From: Flavisolibacter amylovorans
GTDB taxonomy: Bacteria; Bacteroidota; Bacteroidia; Chitinophagales; Chitinophagaceae
Length of the DNA: 64,000 nt
Reading direction: 5' to 3'
NCBI RefSeq assembly: GCF_039541815.1
Contig: NZ_BAABGY010000007.1
Location: 124,001-188,000 of the forward strand
Below the pieces are notes generated by a model. The model saw only the letters and a program-made list of their open reading frames with translations, was not told the DNA's origin and ran no database searches. Numbering within the stretch: position 1 is the stretch's first letter; each line of letters opens with the position of its first letter. Position numbers and translations under genes: made by a program. Shown piece by piece: positions 32,795 to 41,436 of the stretch.

Positions 32795-33412
32795 ATGCCC
32801 TGGCCAAAAGGAAAGCCCTTCACGAAGGAGCACAAAGCAAAACGTGCTGCTACTATGCAGCAAAATAAGAAGCGCCACAAAAAGCCCGTCTCAGTCAACG
32901 GAGTTGAGTGCTTTGTTTGCTGTACCTGCAAATTGCCGAAGCCGGCTGCCGAGTATCACAAAGACAAGCGAACACCTAATGGACTGAAAGCTCAGTGCAA
33001 AGAATGCCACGGGCGTACGTCTGTTTCCACACGCGATCGCGAGAAGGCAAATGCTTCGAAGCGTGCTGCGGAAGCGACAAGGCGGGCCCGGAAGGCCAAT
33101 GTACGCGGCATCGTACGTAAAGCTGACTACGACCAACTGAGGGTTCTTCTTGGCGATTCTTGCCTGAAATGTGGTTCCGCTAAAAGCGTGCAATGGGATC
33201 ACATTGTGCCGCTGGCCCTCGGTGGGATGCACTCAGTCGAAAATCTCCAACCTCTATGTCGCAAGTGTAATGAACGGAAGCAGGCCAGTACGGCAGACTA
33301 CAGAACCGAGGAGCAGCGAGCGGCTATCGAAAACTGGGTCGTGTCCTTCAAGGTGCTGAGCACCACCGGCCGGCCGACGCTCGAAACCTCAACCCTCATC
33401 GAAAAAGCCTGA
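32795..33412 (+). CDS. HNH homing-type endonuclease that captured a host gene tail
   Basis: 205 residues from the ATG at 32795; an in-frame TTG at 32789 is also possible. The N-terminus is basic with two CxxC pairs (CCTCKLPKPAAEYH, AQCKECHGRT). The HNH nuclease is CLKCGSAKSVQWDHIVPLAL then LQPLCRKCNERKQ. After that, the protein continues WVVSFKVLSTTGRPTLETST, which is the probable original C-terminus of the ASCH-like gene. The body of the gene is AT-richer than its neighbours. It sits 2 bases after the ASCH-like stop. Confidence 0.85.
   Translation: MPWPKGKPFTKEHKAKRAATMQQNKKRHKKPVSVNGVECFVCCTCKLPKPAAEYHKDKRTPNGLKAQCKECHGRTSVSTRDREKANASKRAAEATRRARKANVRGIVRKADYDQLRVLLGDSCLKCGSAKSVQWDHIVPLALGGMHSVENLQPLCRKCNERKQASTADYRTEEQRAAIENWVVSFKVLSTTGRPTLETSTLIEKA
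33344..33379 (+). repeat. 3'-end duplicate, copy 2 (probable ancestral version)
   Basis: Encodes SFKVLSTTGRPT with GC-rich codons like the surrounding phage genes, followed by LETSTLIEKA to the stop. Probably the original 3' end of the ASCH-like gene, now fused to the HNH reading frame. Confidence 0.75.
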
Positions 33413-33416
33413 CCCC

Positions 33417-33899
33417 ATGGCAGCAATGATCCCACTACCCACCACAGAGTACCCGCGCCGCGGCCGGAAGCCCGGACGCCCGATCGAGATCTCCGAAGAC
33501 GAAAAGACCCGCATGCGCGCCGCCCGGGAACAGGGAAAAGGCCTCCGAGCGATCGCCTCCCAATTCGGAGGCTCTCTTCCTCGCGTGCGGGAGATTGTCT
33601 CCGATGTCACCGTGCAGAAGCAGGAACCCGAAGACCACGCGCTTAAAATCGCGGAGGCGGTACGCCTGTTCGAAGCTGGCGAATGCCGGAGGAACATCGC
33701 CCGGGCGCTTCACGTCCACCACAACACCGTTCGGGATTGGCTTTGCGCCGAAGGCCTGTTGCCGCACCTGAACACGAGCCCGAACCCGGCACCGGGCGAA
33801 AAGCTTTCCAACCCCAAAGACGAGCCCCGCACCTGGCCAGTCGGTGACATCACGAGCAACAAAATTTTCAACGTCAACGCACACGCAACCTGGTTATGA
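33417..33899 (+). CDS. DNA-binding protein with two helix-turn-helix segments
   Basis: 160 residues. After a basic AT-hook-like start (RRGRKPGRPIEIS), the first resolvase-type HTH is AAREQGKGLRAIASQFGGSL and the second is VRLFEAGECRRNIARALHVH then HNTVRDWL. No recombinase catalytic domain is present. It may be a late-gene regulator or terminase-associated DNA binder; its place shortly before the packaging genes makes late control plausible. Its last 4 bases overlap the next start. Confidence 0.7.
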   Translation: MAAMIPLPTTEYPRRGRKPGRPIEISEDEKTRMRAAREQGKGLRAIASQFGGSLPRVREIVSDVTVQKQEPEDHALKIAEAVRLFEAGECRRNIARALHVHHNTVRDWLCAEGLLPHLNTSPNPAPGEKLSNPKDEPRTWPVGDITSNKIFNVNAHATWL

Positions 33900-34303
33900 G
33901 TGACACTGTCAAAAAGAAGCAACCGCTATTGTTGCCGAGCCCCATACCGACACGGTATGAAATCCGCGAACGTATGGAGTCTCGCTTCGGCGGCGCTTCT
34001 CTTTTGCTGCGTAGCGTGCTTGAAGCCTGTGCCGAAGAAGCCGAACGCATCATGCTGGAAATAGGTGCCAGCGAGGAAAAACTGATGCCTCAACCGGTAA
34101 CGATTTTCGCAGAGCGATACACCGAGCGCTCCTCTCACTTCCGAAAGGCAGGGTACTTCTGCCCCTCCTGCAGCTGGCCCGAGATAATGCGCGATCACCG
34201 GTTTTGCAGCGGTTGTGGCAGGCCGATCGCATGGAGTTACAAAGCCCTGCCGCCATCAGCCAAATACCGACCTACGAACAAGAAAAAAGAGAAGGATTTA
34301 TGA
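33896..34303 (+). CDS. Zinc-ribbon hypothetical protein
   Basis: 135 residues. The C-terminal half has FCPSC and FCSGCGRPIAW, two CxxC pairs forming a zinc ribbon; the N-terminal half is helical (LLLRSVLEACAEEAERIMLE). Not recognised beyond the zinc motif. It overlaps the HTH gene upstream and the small XRE-like gene downstream by 4 bases each, so the three form a coupled regulatory block (inference). Confidence 0.65.
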   Translation: MSDTVKKKQPLLLPSPIPTRYEIRERMESRFGGASLLLRSVLEACAEEAERIMLEIGASEEKLMPQPVTIFAERYTERSSHFRKAGYFCPSCSWPEIMRDHRFCSGCGRPIAWSYKALPPSAKYRPTNKKKEKDL

Positions 34304-34548
34304 GCATCGGAAAAATTGAACGCCAGGACGAGGAGACCTTCCTGCTCAACCTCGTGATGATCCGCGAGGTGCGGCTGAAGCTCACCCAGCAAAAAATGGT
34401 CGATCTGCTCGGCCACGGACTCAACCTGCCCCGCTACCAGAAGTGGGAAGAGCGCCAGGCCTTCCCGCCCATCTTCTTCGTGCGGCGCGTCGCGGAAGTC
34501 GCAGACACGCCCATCGAAGTGCTGCTCACGCAGCGCATCAGCGAATGA
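34300..34548 (+). CDS. Small XRE-like HTH protein
   Basis: 82 residues from the ATG at 34300 that overlaps the previous stop. The segment REVRLKLTQQKMVDLLGHGL, then LPRYQKWEERQAFPPIFFVR, has the spacing of an XRE-type HTH (TQQ at helix 2, YQKWE after helix 4). Probably a transcription regulator acting near the switch to late genes. No oligomerisation domain is visible. Confidence 0.65.
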   Translation: MSIGKIERQDEETFLLNLVMIREVRLKLTQQKMVDLLGHGLNLPRYQKWEERQAFPPIFFVRRVAEVADTPIEVLLTQRISE

Positions 34549-34611
34549 CCTTTGCGAAGAAATTTCGCAACGGACACGGCAGAGTAGCTTTGAAGCTTAC
34601 CGCCGTCCTTC

Positions 34612-35103
34612 ATGCTTTCGACCACCACTCCTCACATCGGGAAACGCCCGTATGCCCTGCTCGGGCGCCTGCTCCTGCGGCATAGCCCGGAGCTTGCCCA
34701 AGAGCTGCTTGCCGCCGCGCTCCTCGAGGCCAAGCCGGTCGCATCGGACTATTCCCTCATCCCCACCTACTTCACTACCTTCTGCACCCTGCACGGCCTC
34801 GACCCGAAGGCTTACATCGGGCCGCTTCGCAAGTCGAAGCTGGTGGACGTGCGGCGCCTCTTCATCGCAGTTATCCTTCGGCTCTACTACCCGCAGGCGC
34901 TTGCGCATACAACCGAGCTGGTGACGATGCCGCCAGGACTCACCAAAGCGATCTCCGAGCTATTCCGCCAAGGCAAGAACGGAGTTTCCCGTACCATCCA
35001 TGAAGTGATCCTAGCCCCCTGGGACAGCACCTACGGAAGCCTCGAGGAGCGCGCGGACCAAATCGTTCACCAAATCCTTTCCCATGACAGCACGCAAGCC
35101 TAA
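34612..35103 (+). CDS. Hypothetical protein upstream of terminase
   Basis: 163 residues, all helical in appearance: YALLGRLLLRHSPELAQELL, SKLVDVRRLFIAVILRLYYP, ISELFRQGKNGVSRTIHEVI. Not recognised. Its 3' end overlaps the terminase small subunit start by 20 bases in another frame. Placement just upstream of terS suggests an early-late transition or packaging-related role, but there is no motif evidence. Confidence 0.6.
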   Translation: MLSTTTPHIGKRPYALLGRLLLRHSPELAQELLAAALLEAKPVASDYSLIPTYFTTFCTLHGLDPKAYIGPLRKSKLVDVRRLFIAVILRLYYPQALAHTTELVTMPPGLTKAISELFRQGKNGVSRTIHEVILAPWDSTYGSLEERADQIVHQILSHDSTQA

Positions 35104-35665
35104 ACCCCCGGCGAAGCCGCAGGTGGGCAGGCCCCGTGCCTTCGCCACCCCCGAAGACCTCCTGCAGGGCGCCCTCGATTACTTCGAGTGGGCCGACGCC
35201 AACCCATGGCTAAAGAACGAAGCCCTCAAGAAGCCCTACCAGCGTCCGAAGCTCGGGAAGAGCGGCCAACCACTCAAGGGCCAGATGGAGTGGGTCTACA
35301 TGGTGCAGGTGCCCACGCAGCGCCCGTATTCGCTTGCCGGATTCGCTGTGTATCATGCTCTCAATCAGCAGTTTATACTCGACCTGGAAAGCCGAATGAA
35401 GGCGCAGGAGAAAGAAGGGGCGACTGAAAAAGCGCGCGCCGAAGCCTGCGAATTTCTCAGCGTCATCGCGTACGTGAGGGAAGCAATCGCCACCAACCAG
35501 CTCGAAGGGGCATCCGTCGGGGCCTATAACGCCAACATCATCGCCCGCCTGCTCGGCCTCGTTGACAAGAAGGACGTGACGTCGGACGGCGAGAGCACGA
35601 ACAAGGGATTTTATGACCTGGTGCGCCAGCTGCGCATGAAAAAGCAAGAAGGAGGTAACCAATGA
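35084..35665 (+). CDS. Terminase small subunit
   Basis: 193 residues. A basic N-terminus (PKPPAKPQVGRPRAFATPED) leads to the DNA-binding domain (LLQGALDYFEWADANPW, then RPYSLAGFAVYHALNQQFIL), resembling Gp3-type DNA-packaging proteins. The central domain (AYVREAIATNQLEGASVGAY, then NIIARLLGL) is the oligomerisation core seen in small terminases. It recognises phage DNA for packaging together with the large subunit encoded two genes later. Confidence 0.83.
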   Translation: MTARKPKPPAKPQVGRPRAFATPEDLLQGALDYFEWADANPWLKNEALKKPYQRPKLGKSGQPLKGQMEWVYMVQVPTQRPYSLAGFAVYHALNQQFILDLESRMKAQEKEGATEKARAEACEFLSVIAYVREAIATNQLEGASVGAYNANIIARLLGLVDKKDVTSDGESTNKGFYDLVRQLRMKKQEGGNQ

Positions 35666-35856
35666 CAGTAGGAAAGCTATTCGAGCGCCTGGAGAATGGC
35701 GAGACAGTAACGGTTGAAGCAACCGACAGTCTTTTCAACGCTATGCGGATTCTCATGGATAGCAACTATGAGAAAGCAGCAATAGGTGTGAACATCGTAA
35801 ACGGCCGTGCCACCTTCACGCCGCAGGGGCCATTTATCAAGAAACTGAAAAATTGA
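35662..35856 (+). CDS. Hypothetical small protein between terminase genes
   Basis: 64 residues: MTVGKLFERLENGETVTVEA, then AAIGVNIVNGRATFTPQGP. Compact alpha/beta, not recognised. It overlaps the small terminase stop by 4 bases. Its codon use is less GC-rich than that of its neighbours, suggesting a recently acquired extra gene. Confidence 0.5.
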   Translation: MTVGKLFERLENGETVTVEATDSLFNAMRILMDSNYEKAAIGVNIVNGRATFTPQGPFIKKLKN

Positions 35857-35866
35857 AACGGAATTA

Positions 35867-36436
35867 ATGATCCCGCTTACACAAACAAAATTCAGCCTCA
35901 AGAACGCCGCCGGCGAGTGGGTACAGCACGGTAACTGCTGGGCGACTGCTATTGCATCTATCCTCGAGTTGCCCCTTTCAGAAGTGCCCAACTTTGAGGT
36001 CTGGTATGAATGGGAGGACGGACTTTGGTGGTACCTGACCGATCGATTCCTCCTGAAAAAAGGAATGAAGCTGGACACTGATCATCGGTTTCGCGTCTTC
36101 CACATGACTGAAGCAGAATGGGAATGCTTTGGCGAAGCTATTGACGCCAAGATCGAGACGCCGGAGCATTACTATCGACTCCGTGTCGAGCTCAAGCATG
36201 AATATTATTTCGTCTCAGGGCTTTCCGCGCGAGGCGTGTCGCATGTGACGATTTGGAAGAACGGTGTGATGGTCCACGATCCGCATCCTTCACGCGATGG
36301 TATCCTGGAACTTACCCGTTTCGAATACATCCGGCCCCTCACCGATGAAGAACGTTACTGGGTCAACCATGACACCAACCACTTCAAGGTTGCTTTCCCG
36401 TGCAGCTATGAGGTAAAACCGCGCACCGTAAAATGA
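35867..36436 (+). CDS. Papain-like-fold protein (cysteine peptidase-like) between terS and terL
   Basis: 189 residues. A candidate Cys-His-Asp arrangement is visible: Cys in GNCWATAIASILELPLSEVP, His in ARGVSHVTIWKNGVMVHD, Asp in HDPHPSRDGI. This is a recurring phage family that I recall as papain/C39-like; whether it cleaves peptides or amide bonds is unknown. Base composition is more AT-rich than the terminases. It overlaps the large terminase start by 4 bases. It could be a moron or a packaging-linked modifier. Confidence 0.6.
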   Translation: MIPLTQTKFSLKNAAGEWVQHGNCWATAIASILELPLSEVPNFEVWYEWEDGLWWYLTDRFLLKKGMKLDTDHRFRVFHMTEAEWECFGEAIDAKIETPEHYYRLRVELKHEYYFVSGLSARGVSHVTIWKNGVMVHDPHPSRDGILELTRFEYIRPLTDEERYWVNHDTNHFKVAFPCSYEVKPRTVK

Positions 36437-38079
36437 GCAACGCATCTGAAAACCTCACCGCCGATGCCCTCAAGCTCACTGAGGAGATCCTCGCCGACTG
36501 GCCCCGCGCCGCGGAGGTAGTATTCGGCGTGTACCTCGACGAGGAACAGCAGGCCATCCTCCACTCCGTGCAGCACAACCCCAAGACCATCGTGAAGAGC
36601 GGCACCGCCCGCGGCAAGGACTTCATCACCGCCGTGGCGTGCTGCTGCTTCCTTTACTTCACCCCGGAATGGTCCGAGCAGGGCGAGCTTACCGGCAATA
36701 CCAAGGTAGCTATGACCGCGCCCACCGGCCGCCAGGTGGAGAACATCATGTACCCGGAGGTGGTGCGCCTCATCAACCGCGCTCGTGCCCGCGGCTTCGA
36801 CCTGCCTGGCCGCCTCGTGGGCTCCGACGTGCGGATGCCCGACAAGGAATGGTTCCTGACCGGATTCAAGGCCGACGAGCACCAGCAGGAGGCATGGACC
36901 GGCTTCCACGCCGTCAACGTCATGTTTGCCGTCACCGAGGCCTCGGGCATTCCCGAAGAGGTGTTTACGGCCATCGAGGGTAACCTGCAGGGCAACAGCC
37001 GACTGCTGCTCGTCTTCAACGACAACTCCGGTACCGGCTATGCCGCGAGCGCCATGCGCAAGAAGGGCTGGAAGGCCTTTCGCCTCGACTCGCTTAACGC
37101 CCCGAACGTGGTCAACCACGCCCGTATGCGCCGCGGTGAGCTCACCAAAGCCGAGTGCAAGCGCCTCGAGATCCCGGGACAGGTGGACTGGAACTGGGTG
37201 GACGGTCGCGTGCGCGACTGGTGCACAGTGATCACCCCTGAGGACTTCCGCGAGGAGGAGGGGGATTTCTGGTGGGAGAACGAGGACGGAAAGCACTGCT
37301 ACCGTCCCAATGATCCCTTCCGCGTGAAAGTGCGCGGCATGGCGCCAAAGGTCGCCTCTGGTGCCCTCGTGCCGCCGGAGTGGGTCGAGCTCGCGCAGCA
37401 GCGCTGGGTGGAGCACCAAGCCAACGGCTTCCCGCTGCTGCCTGCCCTCCGCCTCGGCGTCGACGTGGCCGGCTGGGGACGCGACAACAGCGCCTTTGTG
37501 CCCCGCCGAGGCTCCTGGGTGGGTCCCATCGATATGATCCGCAGCGGCGGCACGACCAACCACATGCAGGTGGCCGGGCGCATCAAAGCGACGCTGGCGG
37601 CTGAAACGGACGCTGCCTCAGGCAAGACAGCTCAGGCCTTCATCGACACCATCGGCGAGGGCGCAGGCGTTTTTTCCCGCCTCGAGGAGCAGGCCGTGAA
37701 GGGCGTCTTCTCGGTCAAGTTCTCCGAAGGCACCGAGGGGGCGAAGTGGCACGAGCAGGACCTCACCGACGCTACCGGCTGCTACCGCTTCCTGAACATG
37801 CGCGCCTACCTGTTCTGGCGGATCCGGGAGTTTCTGAACCCGGCCGGCAAGGAGAAGGGTATGCTTCCCCCGGACACCGAACTCGCCGAGGAGCTGCTGC
37901 AGATCACCTGGTTCTTCCGCTCCGACGGTACCATCCAGATCGAGAAGAAGGACGAGATCAAGAAGCGCCTCGGCCGCTCGCCCGATAAGGCCGACGGCCT
38001 GGCCAACACCTTCTACCCGGTGCCCGATGTAGACCCGACTCAAAAGCCCAAGAAGAACCTCGCGAACTTCTTTCGATAA
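36433..38079 (+). CDS. Terminase large subunit
   Basis: 548 residues. The ATPase domain has a deviant Walker A (VKSGTARGKDFI, about residues 53-64) and Walker B MFAVTEASG near residue 170. The C-terminal RNase H-like nuclease has GVDVAGWGRDNSAF with the first acidic residue and GRSPDKADGLANTF with the last. The motor translocates DNA into the prohead and cuts headful or site-specific ends. It is followed by the portal gene after 22 bases. Confidence 0.92.
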   Translation: MSNASENLTADALKLTEEILADWPRAAEVVFGVYLDEEQQAILHSVQHNPKTIVKSGTARGKDFITAVACCCFLYFTPEWSEQGELTGNTKVAMTAPTGRQVENIMYPEVVRLINRARARGFDLPGRLVGSDVRMPDKEWFLTGFKADEHQQEAWTGFHAVNVMFAVTEASGIPEEVFTAIEGNLQGNSRLLLVFNDNSGTGYAASAMRKKGWKAFRLDSLNAPNVVNHARMRRGELTKAECKRLEIPGQVDWNWVDGRVRDWCTVITPEDFREEEGDFWWENEDGKHCYRPNDPFRVKVRGMAPKVASGALVPPEWVELAQQRWVEHQANGFPLLPALRLGVDVAGWGRDNSAFVPRRGSWVGPIDMIRSGGTTNHMQVAGRIKATLAAETDAASGKTAQAFIDTIGEGAGVFSRLEEQAVKGVFSVKFSEGTEGAKWHEQDLTDATGCYRFLNMRAYLFWRIREFLNPAGKEKGMLPPDTELAEELLQITWFFRSDGTIQIEKKDEIKKRLGRSPDKADGLANTFYPVPDVDPTQKPKKNLANFFR

Positions 38080-38101
38080 CTGATAAACGAAACTCTCAGA
38101 T

Positions 38102-39493
38102 ATGGAACTTGATGAAATTGTAGCCGGCGTCGGCAACTACGAAGAGCTGCAGAAGAAGATCACCGCTGCGCAGCCGGCACGCGCCATCGAGCCCGAGGAT
38201 GCCCGCAAGCAATGGGACCCGAAGGAGCACGCCGTGACGAAGCGGCAGGACAAGACCGTGACCACCGACACCGGCACGGAGATCGTGACGGTAGCCAAGA
38301 TCCCCGTGCCCCTGCAAAAGCGAATCGTGTCGCGTGCGGCTCAGTTCCTGTGCGGTAACCCTATCGTGCTGCGGGCGACACCTGCTGATGACCTGCAGCG
38401 GGGGCTCCTCGCCGTAGTGCAGAAGACGTGGGACGATAACAAGCTCGATTACGAATCGAAGCGCCTGGCCAAGCTGATGATGGCCGAGTGCGAGGTGGCG
38501 GAGCTCTGGTACCCGGAGGAGCTGGCACAGGAAGAGGCTGATTTCTGGGCCGGCACGGCCGCTGACGGGGCCAAACTGCGCATGCGGATGCAGGTGCTGG
38601 CCGGCTCGCTCGGCGATACCCTCAACCCGGTCTACAACAAGTACGGCGACATGGTGGCCTTTGGCCGCGGCTACACCGTAGACAATGCCGGCAAGAAAGA
38701 GGAGCATTTCGACCTCTACACCGCCACAACCATCTACCAGGGCGAGAAGGGAGAAGGCGGCTGGGTGGCCACCGCCATTCCAAACCTGCTGAAGAAGATC
38801 CCGGTGATCTACTATCGGCAGGACGCCCCGGAGTGGCACGACGTGCAGGCTATGATCGACCGCTTCGAGCTGCGCCTTTCCCGCCATGCCGATACGAATG
38901 ATTACAACGGCGACCCGACTATCCTTGTCAAGGGCGATATCGTGTCGTTTGCCAAAAAGGGCGAGACCGGCAAGCTGCTGCAGCTGGACCCGAATGCCGA
39001 GGCCTCGTACATGTCGTGGGACAACGCGCCGGAGTCGGTGAAGATGGAGCTGCAAAACCTGCGCTCCCTGATCTATGATATGACCGATACGCCCGACATC
39101 TCCTTCGAGCAGATGAAGGGCCTCGGTACGTTCTCCGGCATCGCGCTGAAGATGCTGTTTCTCGGCGCTCACATGAAGGCTGCCGATAAGGAGGAGATTT
39201 TCGGCAAAGGCGTGCAGCGCCGCATCAACTTCCTGAAATCGGCCCTCGCCGTGCTGCAGCTGAAGCTCCAGCCTGCGACGCTCCTGACCATCAAGCCGCA
39301 CTTCGAGTACTTCCTGCCGAAGAACGATGCTGAGAAGGTCGACATGCTCTCAACGGCCGCCGGCGGTAAGGCGATCATCAGCCAGAAGACGGCGGTGGCG
39401 CAGAACCCGCTGGTGCAGGATCCGGAAGCAGAGATCAAAGCTATCGAGGAGGAAGCCAACAGCGCCAGCGCTCTTGATGCCGAGCTCGGTTGA
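38102..39493 (+). CDS. Portal protein, SPP1 Gp6-like
   Basis: 463 residues, within the usual portal range. Blocks such as IPVPLQKRIVSRAAQFLCGN, KIPVIYYRQDAPEWHDVQAM and YDMTDTPDISFEQMKGLGTF are typical of SPP1-like portals, and the C-terminus is acidic and helical. The portal forms the dodecameric DNA gate at one capsid vertex. Position directly after terL confirms the assignment. Confidence 0.92.
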   Translation: MELDEIVAGVGNYEELQKKITAAQPARAIEPEDARKQWDPKEHAVTKRQDKTVTTDTGTEIVTVAKIPVPLQKRIVSRAAQFLCGNPIVLRATPADDLQRGLLAVVQKTWDDNKLDYESKRLAKLMMAECEVAELWYPEELAQEEADFWAGTAADGAKLRMRMQVLAGSLGDTLNPVYNKYGDMVAFGRGYTVDNAGKKEEHFDLYTATTIYQGEKGEGGWVATAIPNLLKKIPVIYYRQDAPEWHDVQAMIDRFELRLSRHADTNDYNGDPTILVKGDIVSFAKKGETGKLLQLDPNAEASYMSWDNAPESVKMELQNLRSLIYDMTDTPDISFEQMKGLGTFSGIALKMLFLGAHMKAADKEEIFGKGVQRRINFLKSALAVLQLKLQPATLLTIKPHFEYFLPKNDAEKVDMLSTAAGGKAIISQKTAVAQNPLVQDPEAEIKAIEEEANSASALDAELG

Positions 39494-39534
39494 CCTTCCC
39501 CAGTAAGCTAATAAGCCAATAGCCTGATAGCATG
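39494..39534 (+). repeat. Word-like intergenic repeat inside the prophage
   Basis: AAGCTAATAAGCCAATAGCC followed by TGATAGCATGATGG between portal and the next small gene. It belongs to the same loose family as the host repeats at 2352-2395 and 7354-7422 and the prophage repeat at 60704-60756. Confidence 0.45.
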
Positions 39535-39735
39535 ATGGTGATTGACAACAAATACGAGTTTGGCCAGAAGGTCTACGTGGTCACAGACCCCGACCAGCAT
39601 GCGCGCCAGGTCACCGAGATCCAGGTGAAGCCCGGCGGCGGCATCGTGTACGAAGTGTCTTACATCGCTGGCGTATCGCACCACTATGAATTCGAGCTCA
39701 CCCCTGAACCCGATCCCGTCATCAAAACCCAGTAA
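39532..39735 (+). CDS. Small conserved phage protein
   Basis: 67 residues: DNKYEFGQKVYVVTDPDQHA, then GGIVYEVSYIAGVSHHYEFE. A small beta-barrel-like protein of a type I recall near phage head genes; function unknown. Two consecutive ATG codons make the exact start uncertain by one codon. Five bases separate it from the next gene. Confidence 0.6.
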   Translation: MMVIDNKYEFGQKVYVVTDPDQHARQVTEIQVKPGGGIVYEVSYIAGVSHHYEFELTPEPDPVIKTQ

Positions 39736-39740
39736 CCGAT

Positions 39741-40094
39741 ATGTCCCCCAGTAAACAACCCGAACTGAAACCCCGCCCTGCTGGCCTGCGCAACGGCGCC
39801 CTCGAGCAATCTCGCCGCACCTTCAACAACGCCGGCCAAACTGTAGCCGAAGCGCTCGCCGCCGGCTACCTCGTGCCGGAAGAGAAGCTCTCCAAAGTGG
39901 TAGACTATGCCATCGGCATGCTCGCCAAGAATCCCCGGTGGGCGCCTGCGAAGATCGCCCGCAAGACCGCCGAGTACTTCAAGCTGCCGGTGAATCCGCA
40001 GCCGAAGAGCGTCGACCATGATGACGTTGACTTCCACGAAGCCGGTGCAGCCGATCGTGCGGCCATGCACACCAATCGTAACCGTTTCGCCTAA
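39741..40094 (+). CDS. Hypothetical protein in head region
   Basis: 117 residues, basic and helical: RNGALEQSRRTFNNAGQTVA, then EKLSKVVDYAIGMLAKNPRW and APAKIARKTAEYFKLPV. No known motif. Lies between portal and head morphogenesis genes, so it may be an accessory head protein or a DNA-binding factor carried in the structural operon. Confidence 0.55.
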   Translation: MSPSKQPELKPRPAGLRNGALEQSRRTFNNAGQTVAEALAAGYLVPEEKLSKVVDYAIGMLAKNPRWAPAKIARKTAEYFKLPVNPQPKSVDHDDVDFHEAGAADRAAMHTNRNRFA

Positions 40095-40107
40095 CTAACA
40101 CTTTCCC

Positions 40108-40374
40108 ATGCTACCCACTACGTTCCCCGAAAGCAACTTCGTGTACACCAAGCCCGCAGGATGGACGGACGAGCAGTGCAGCGACCTACCCGTTTTCGAA
40201 GGGGCATACCCCGACGGCACGCCCGTCATAGTCAGCTGCTGGCGTCTCAACAAGGAGGAGATGGAGCTGATTCAGCAGACCGGCTGCGTGTACCTCATGG
40301 TGATCGGCCAGGGCACGCCACCGGTATCCCTTCACATCGAAAGCCCTTTCACGGCCGCCGCAGCCGAGGAGTAA
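40108..40374 (+). CDS. Hypothetical protein in head region
   Basis: 88 residues: NFVYTKPAGWTDEQCSDLPV, then TPVIVSCWRLNKEEMELIQQ and VYLMVIGQGTPPVSLHIESP. The last 25 residues resemble small phage proteins annotated only as hypothetical that commonly precede minor head genes. It ends 3 bases before the Mu gpF-like gene. Confidence 0.6.
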   Translation: MLPTTFPESNFVYTKPAGWTDEQCSDLPVFEGAYPDGTPVIVSCWRLNKEEMELIQQTGCVYLMVIGQGTPPVSLHIESPFTAAAAEE

Positions 40375-40377
40375 CCC

Positions 40378-41433
40378 ATGCCCGACCTCCACGATCGATA
40401 CGAACAAAAGCTCCGGGGCACCATCCGCCGCAACGCGAAGCGGATCCTGCGTGCCTACGAGCGCGCGATCGTGGAGGTTGTGCTGCAGGCTAAGCTCGTA
40501 AAGTATCAGGGGAAGGTGTTCCGGATCGACAAGTATCCGACCCTGCAGCGCCAAGTGGAGGCGGCAATGAAGAAGCTTCACGGCAGCCTCTATGCGGGCG
40601 TGCTCAACGGCATCGAAACCAGCTGGGGCCTCTCCAACGAGAAGAACGATATCCTCGTCGACCGTCGCATCGCAAACGGGAAGCTGAAGGATAAGAAGCT
40701 GCCGCCAAAGCTGCAGCAGATCCTCTACGACCCCAACGCAGGCGCCCTTGAGGCCTTCAAGAAGCGGAAGGACGCCGGTATCGACCTGAGCGATCGGGTA
40801 TGGAAGACGCTCGAGCCCTTTCGCAATGAGCTGGAGCTGAGCCTCGGCGCCGGCATCAGCGAGGGCAAGAGCGCGGCCGCCATGGCCCGCGACCTGAAGC
40901 AGCACCTGGTGAACCCCGACAAGCTCTTTCGCCGCGTGCGCCGAGACGATGGGTCGCTGGGGCTATCGAAAGCCGCCAAGAACTACCACCCCGGCCAGGG
41001 CGTGTATCGATCGTCGTACAAGAATGCACTGCGCCTTTCCGCGACCGAAACCAACATCGCCTACCGCTCCGCTGATCATGCCCGATGGCAGACGCTGCCG
41101 TTCATCCGCGGCATCCGCGTGAGCCTATCCAACAACCACCCGGTCTACGACATCTGCGACCGGCTGGCGGGCCTGTATCCGAAGGATTTTGTGTTTACCG
41201 GCTGGCACCCGTTCTGCCGCTGCTTTGCGACGCCGGAGCAGGTGAGCGACGCTGAGTACGAGAAGATCGAGGATCAGCTGCTGGGGCTTTCCGATGAGGA
41301 GCCAACCATCGACCCGATCACCGAGCCGCACGCGGATTTCGCGGCATACGTGGAGGAGAACCGCGAGCGTATCAAGGGGTGGAAGAACAAGCCGTATTGG
41401 GTGCGGCAGAATAAGGAGTACGCGAAGCTCTGA
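40378..41433 (+). CDS. Phage head morphogenesis protein, Mu gpF/SPP1 gp7-like
   Basis: 351 residues. The C-terminal Mu F-like domain has LRLSATETNIAYRSADHARW, then NNHPVYDICDRLAGLYP and FTGWHPFCRCFATPEQ, with the conserved H-P-x-C-R-C metal-type motif. The N-terminal half is helical. Minor head proteins of this family enter the capsid with the portal and may help DNA exit. It is the last gene before a short convergent minus-strand ORF. Confidence 0.9.
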   Translation: MPDLHDRYEQKLRGTIRRNAKRILRAYERAIVEVVLQAKLVKYQGKVFRIDKYPTLQRQVEAAMKKLHGSLYAGVLNGIETSWGLSNEKNDILVDRRIANGKLKDKKLPPKLQQILYDPNAGALEAFKKRKDAGIDLSDRVWKTLEPFRNELELSLGAGISEGKSAAAMARDLKQHLVNPDKLFRRVRRDDGSLGLSKAAKNYHPGQGVYRSSYKNALRLSATETNIAYRSADHARWQTLPFIRGIRVSLSNNHPVYDICDRLAGLYPKDFVFTGWHPFCRCFATPEQVSDAEYEKIEDQLLGLSDEEPTIDPITEPHADFAAYVEENRERIKGWKNKPYWVRQNKEYAKL

Positions 41434-41436
41434 GCC

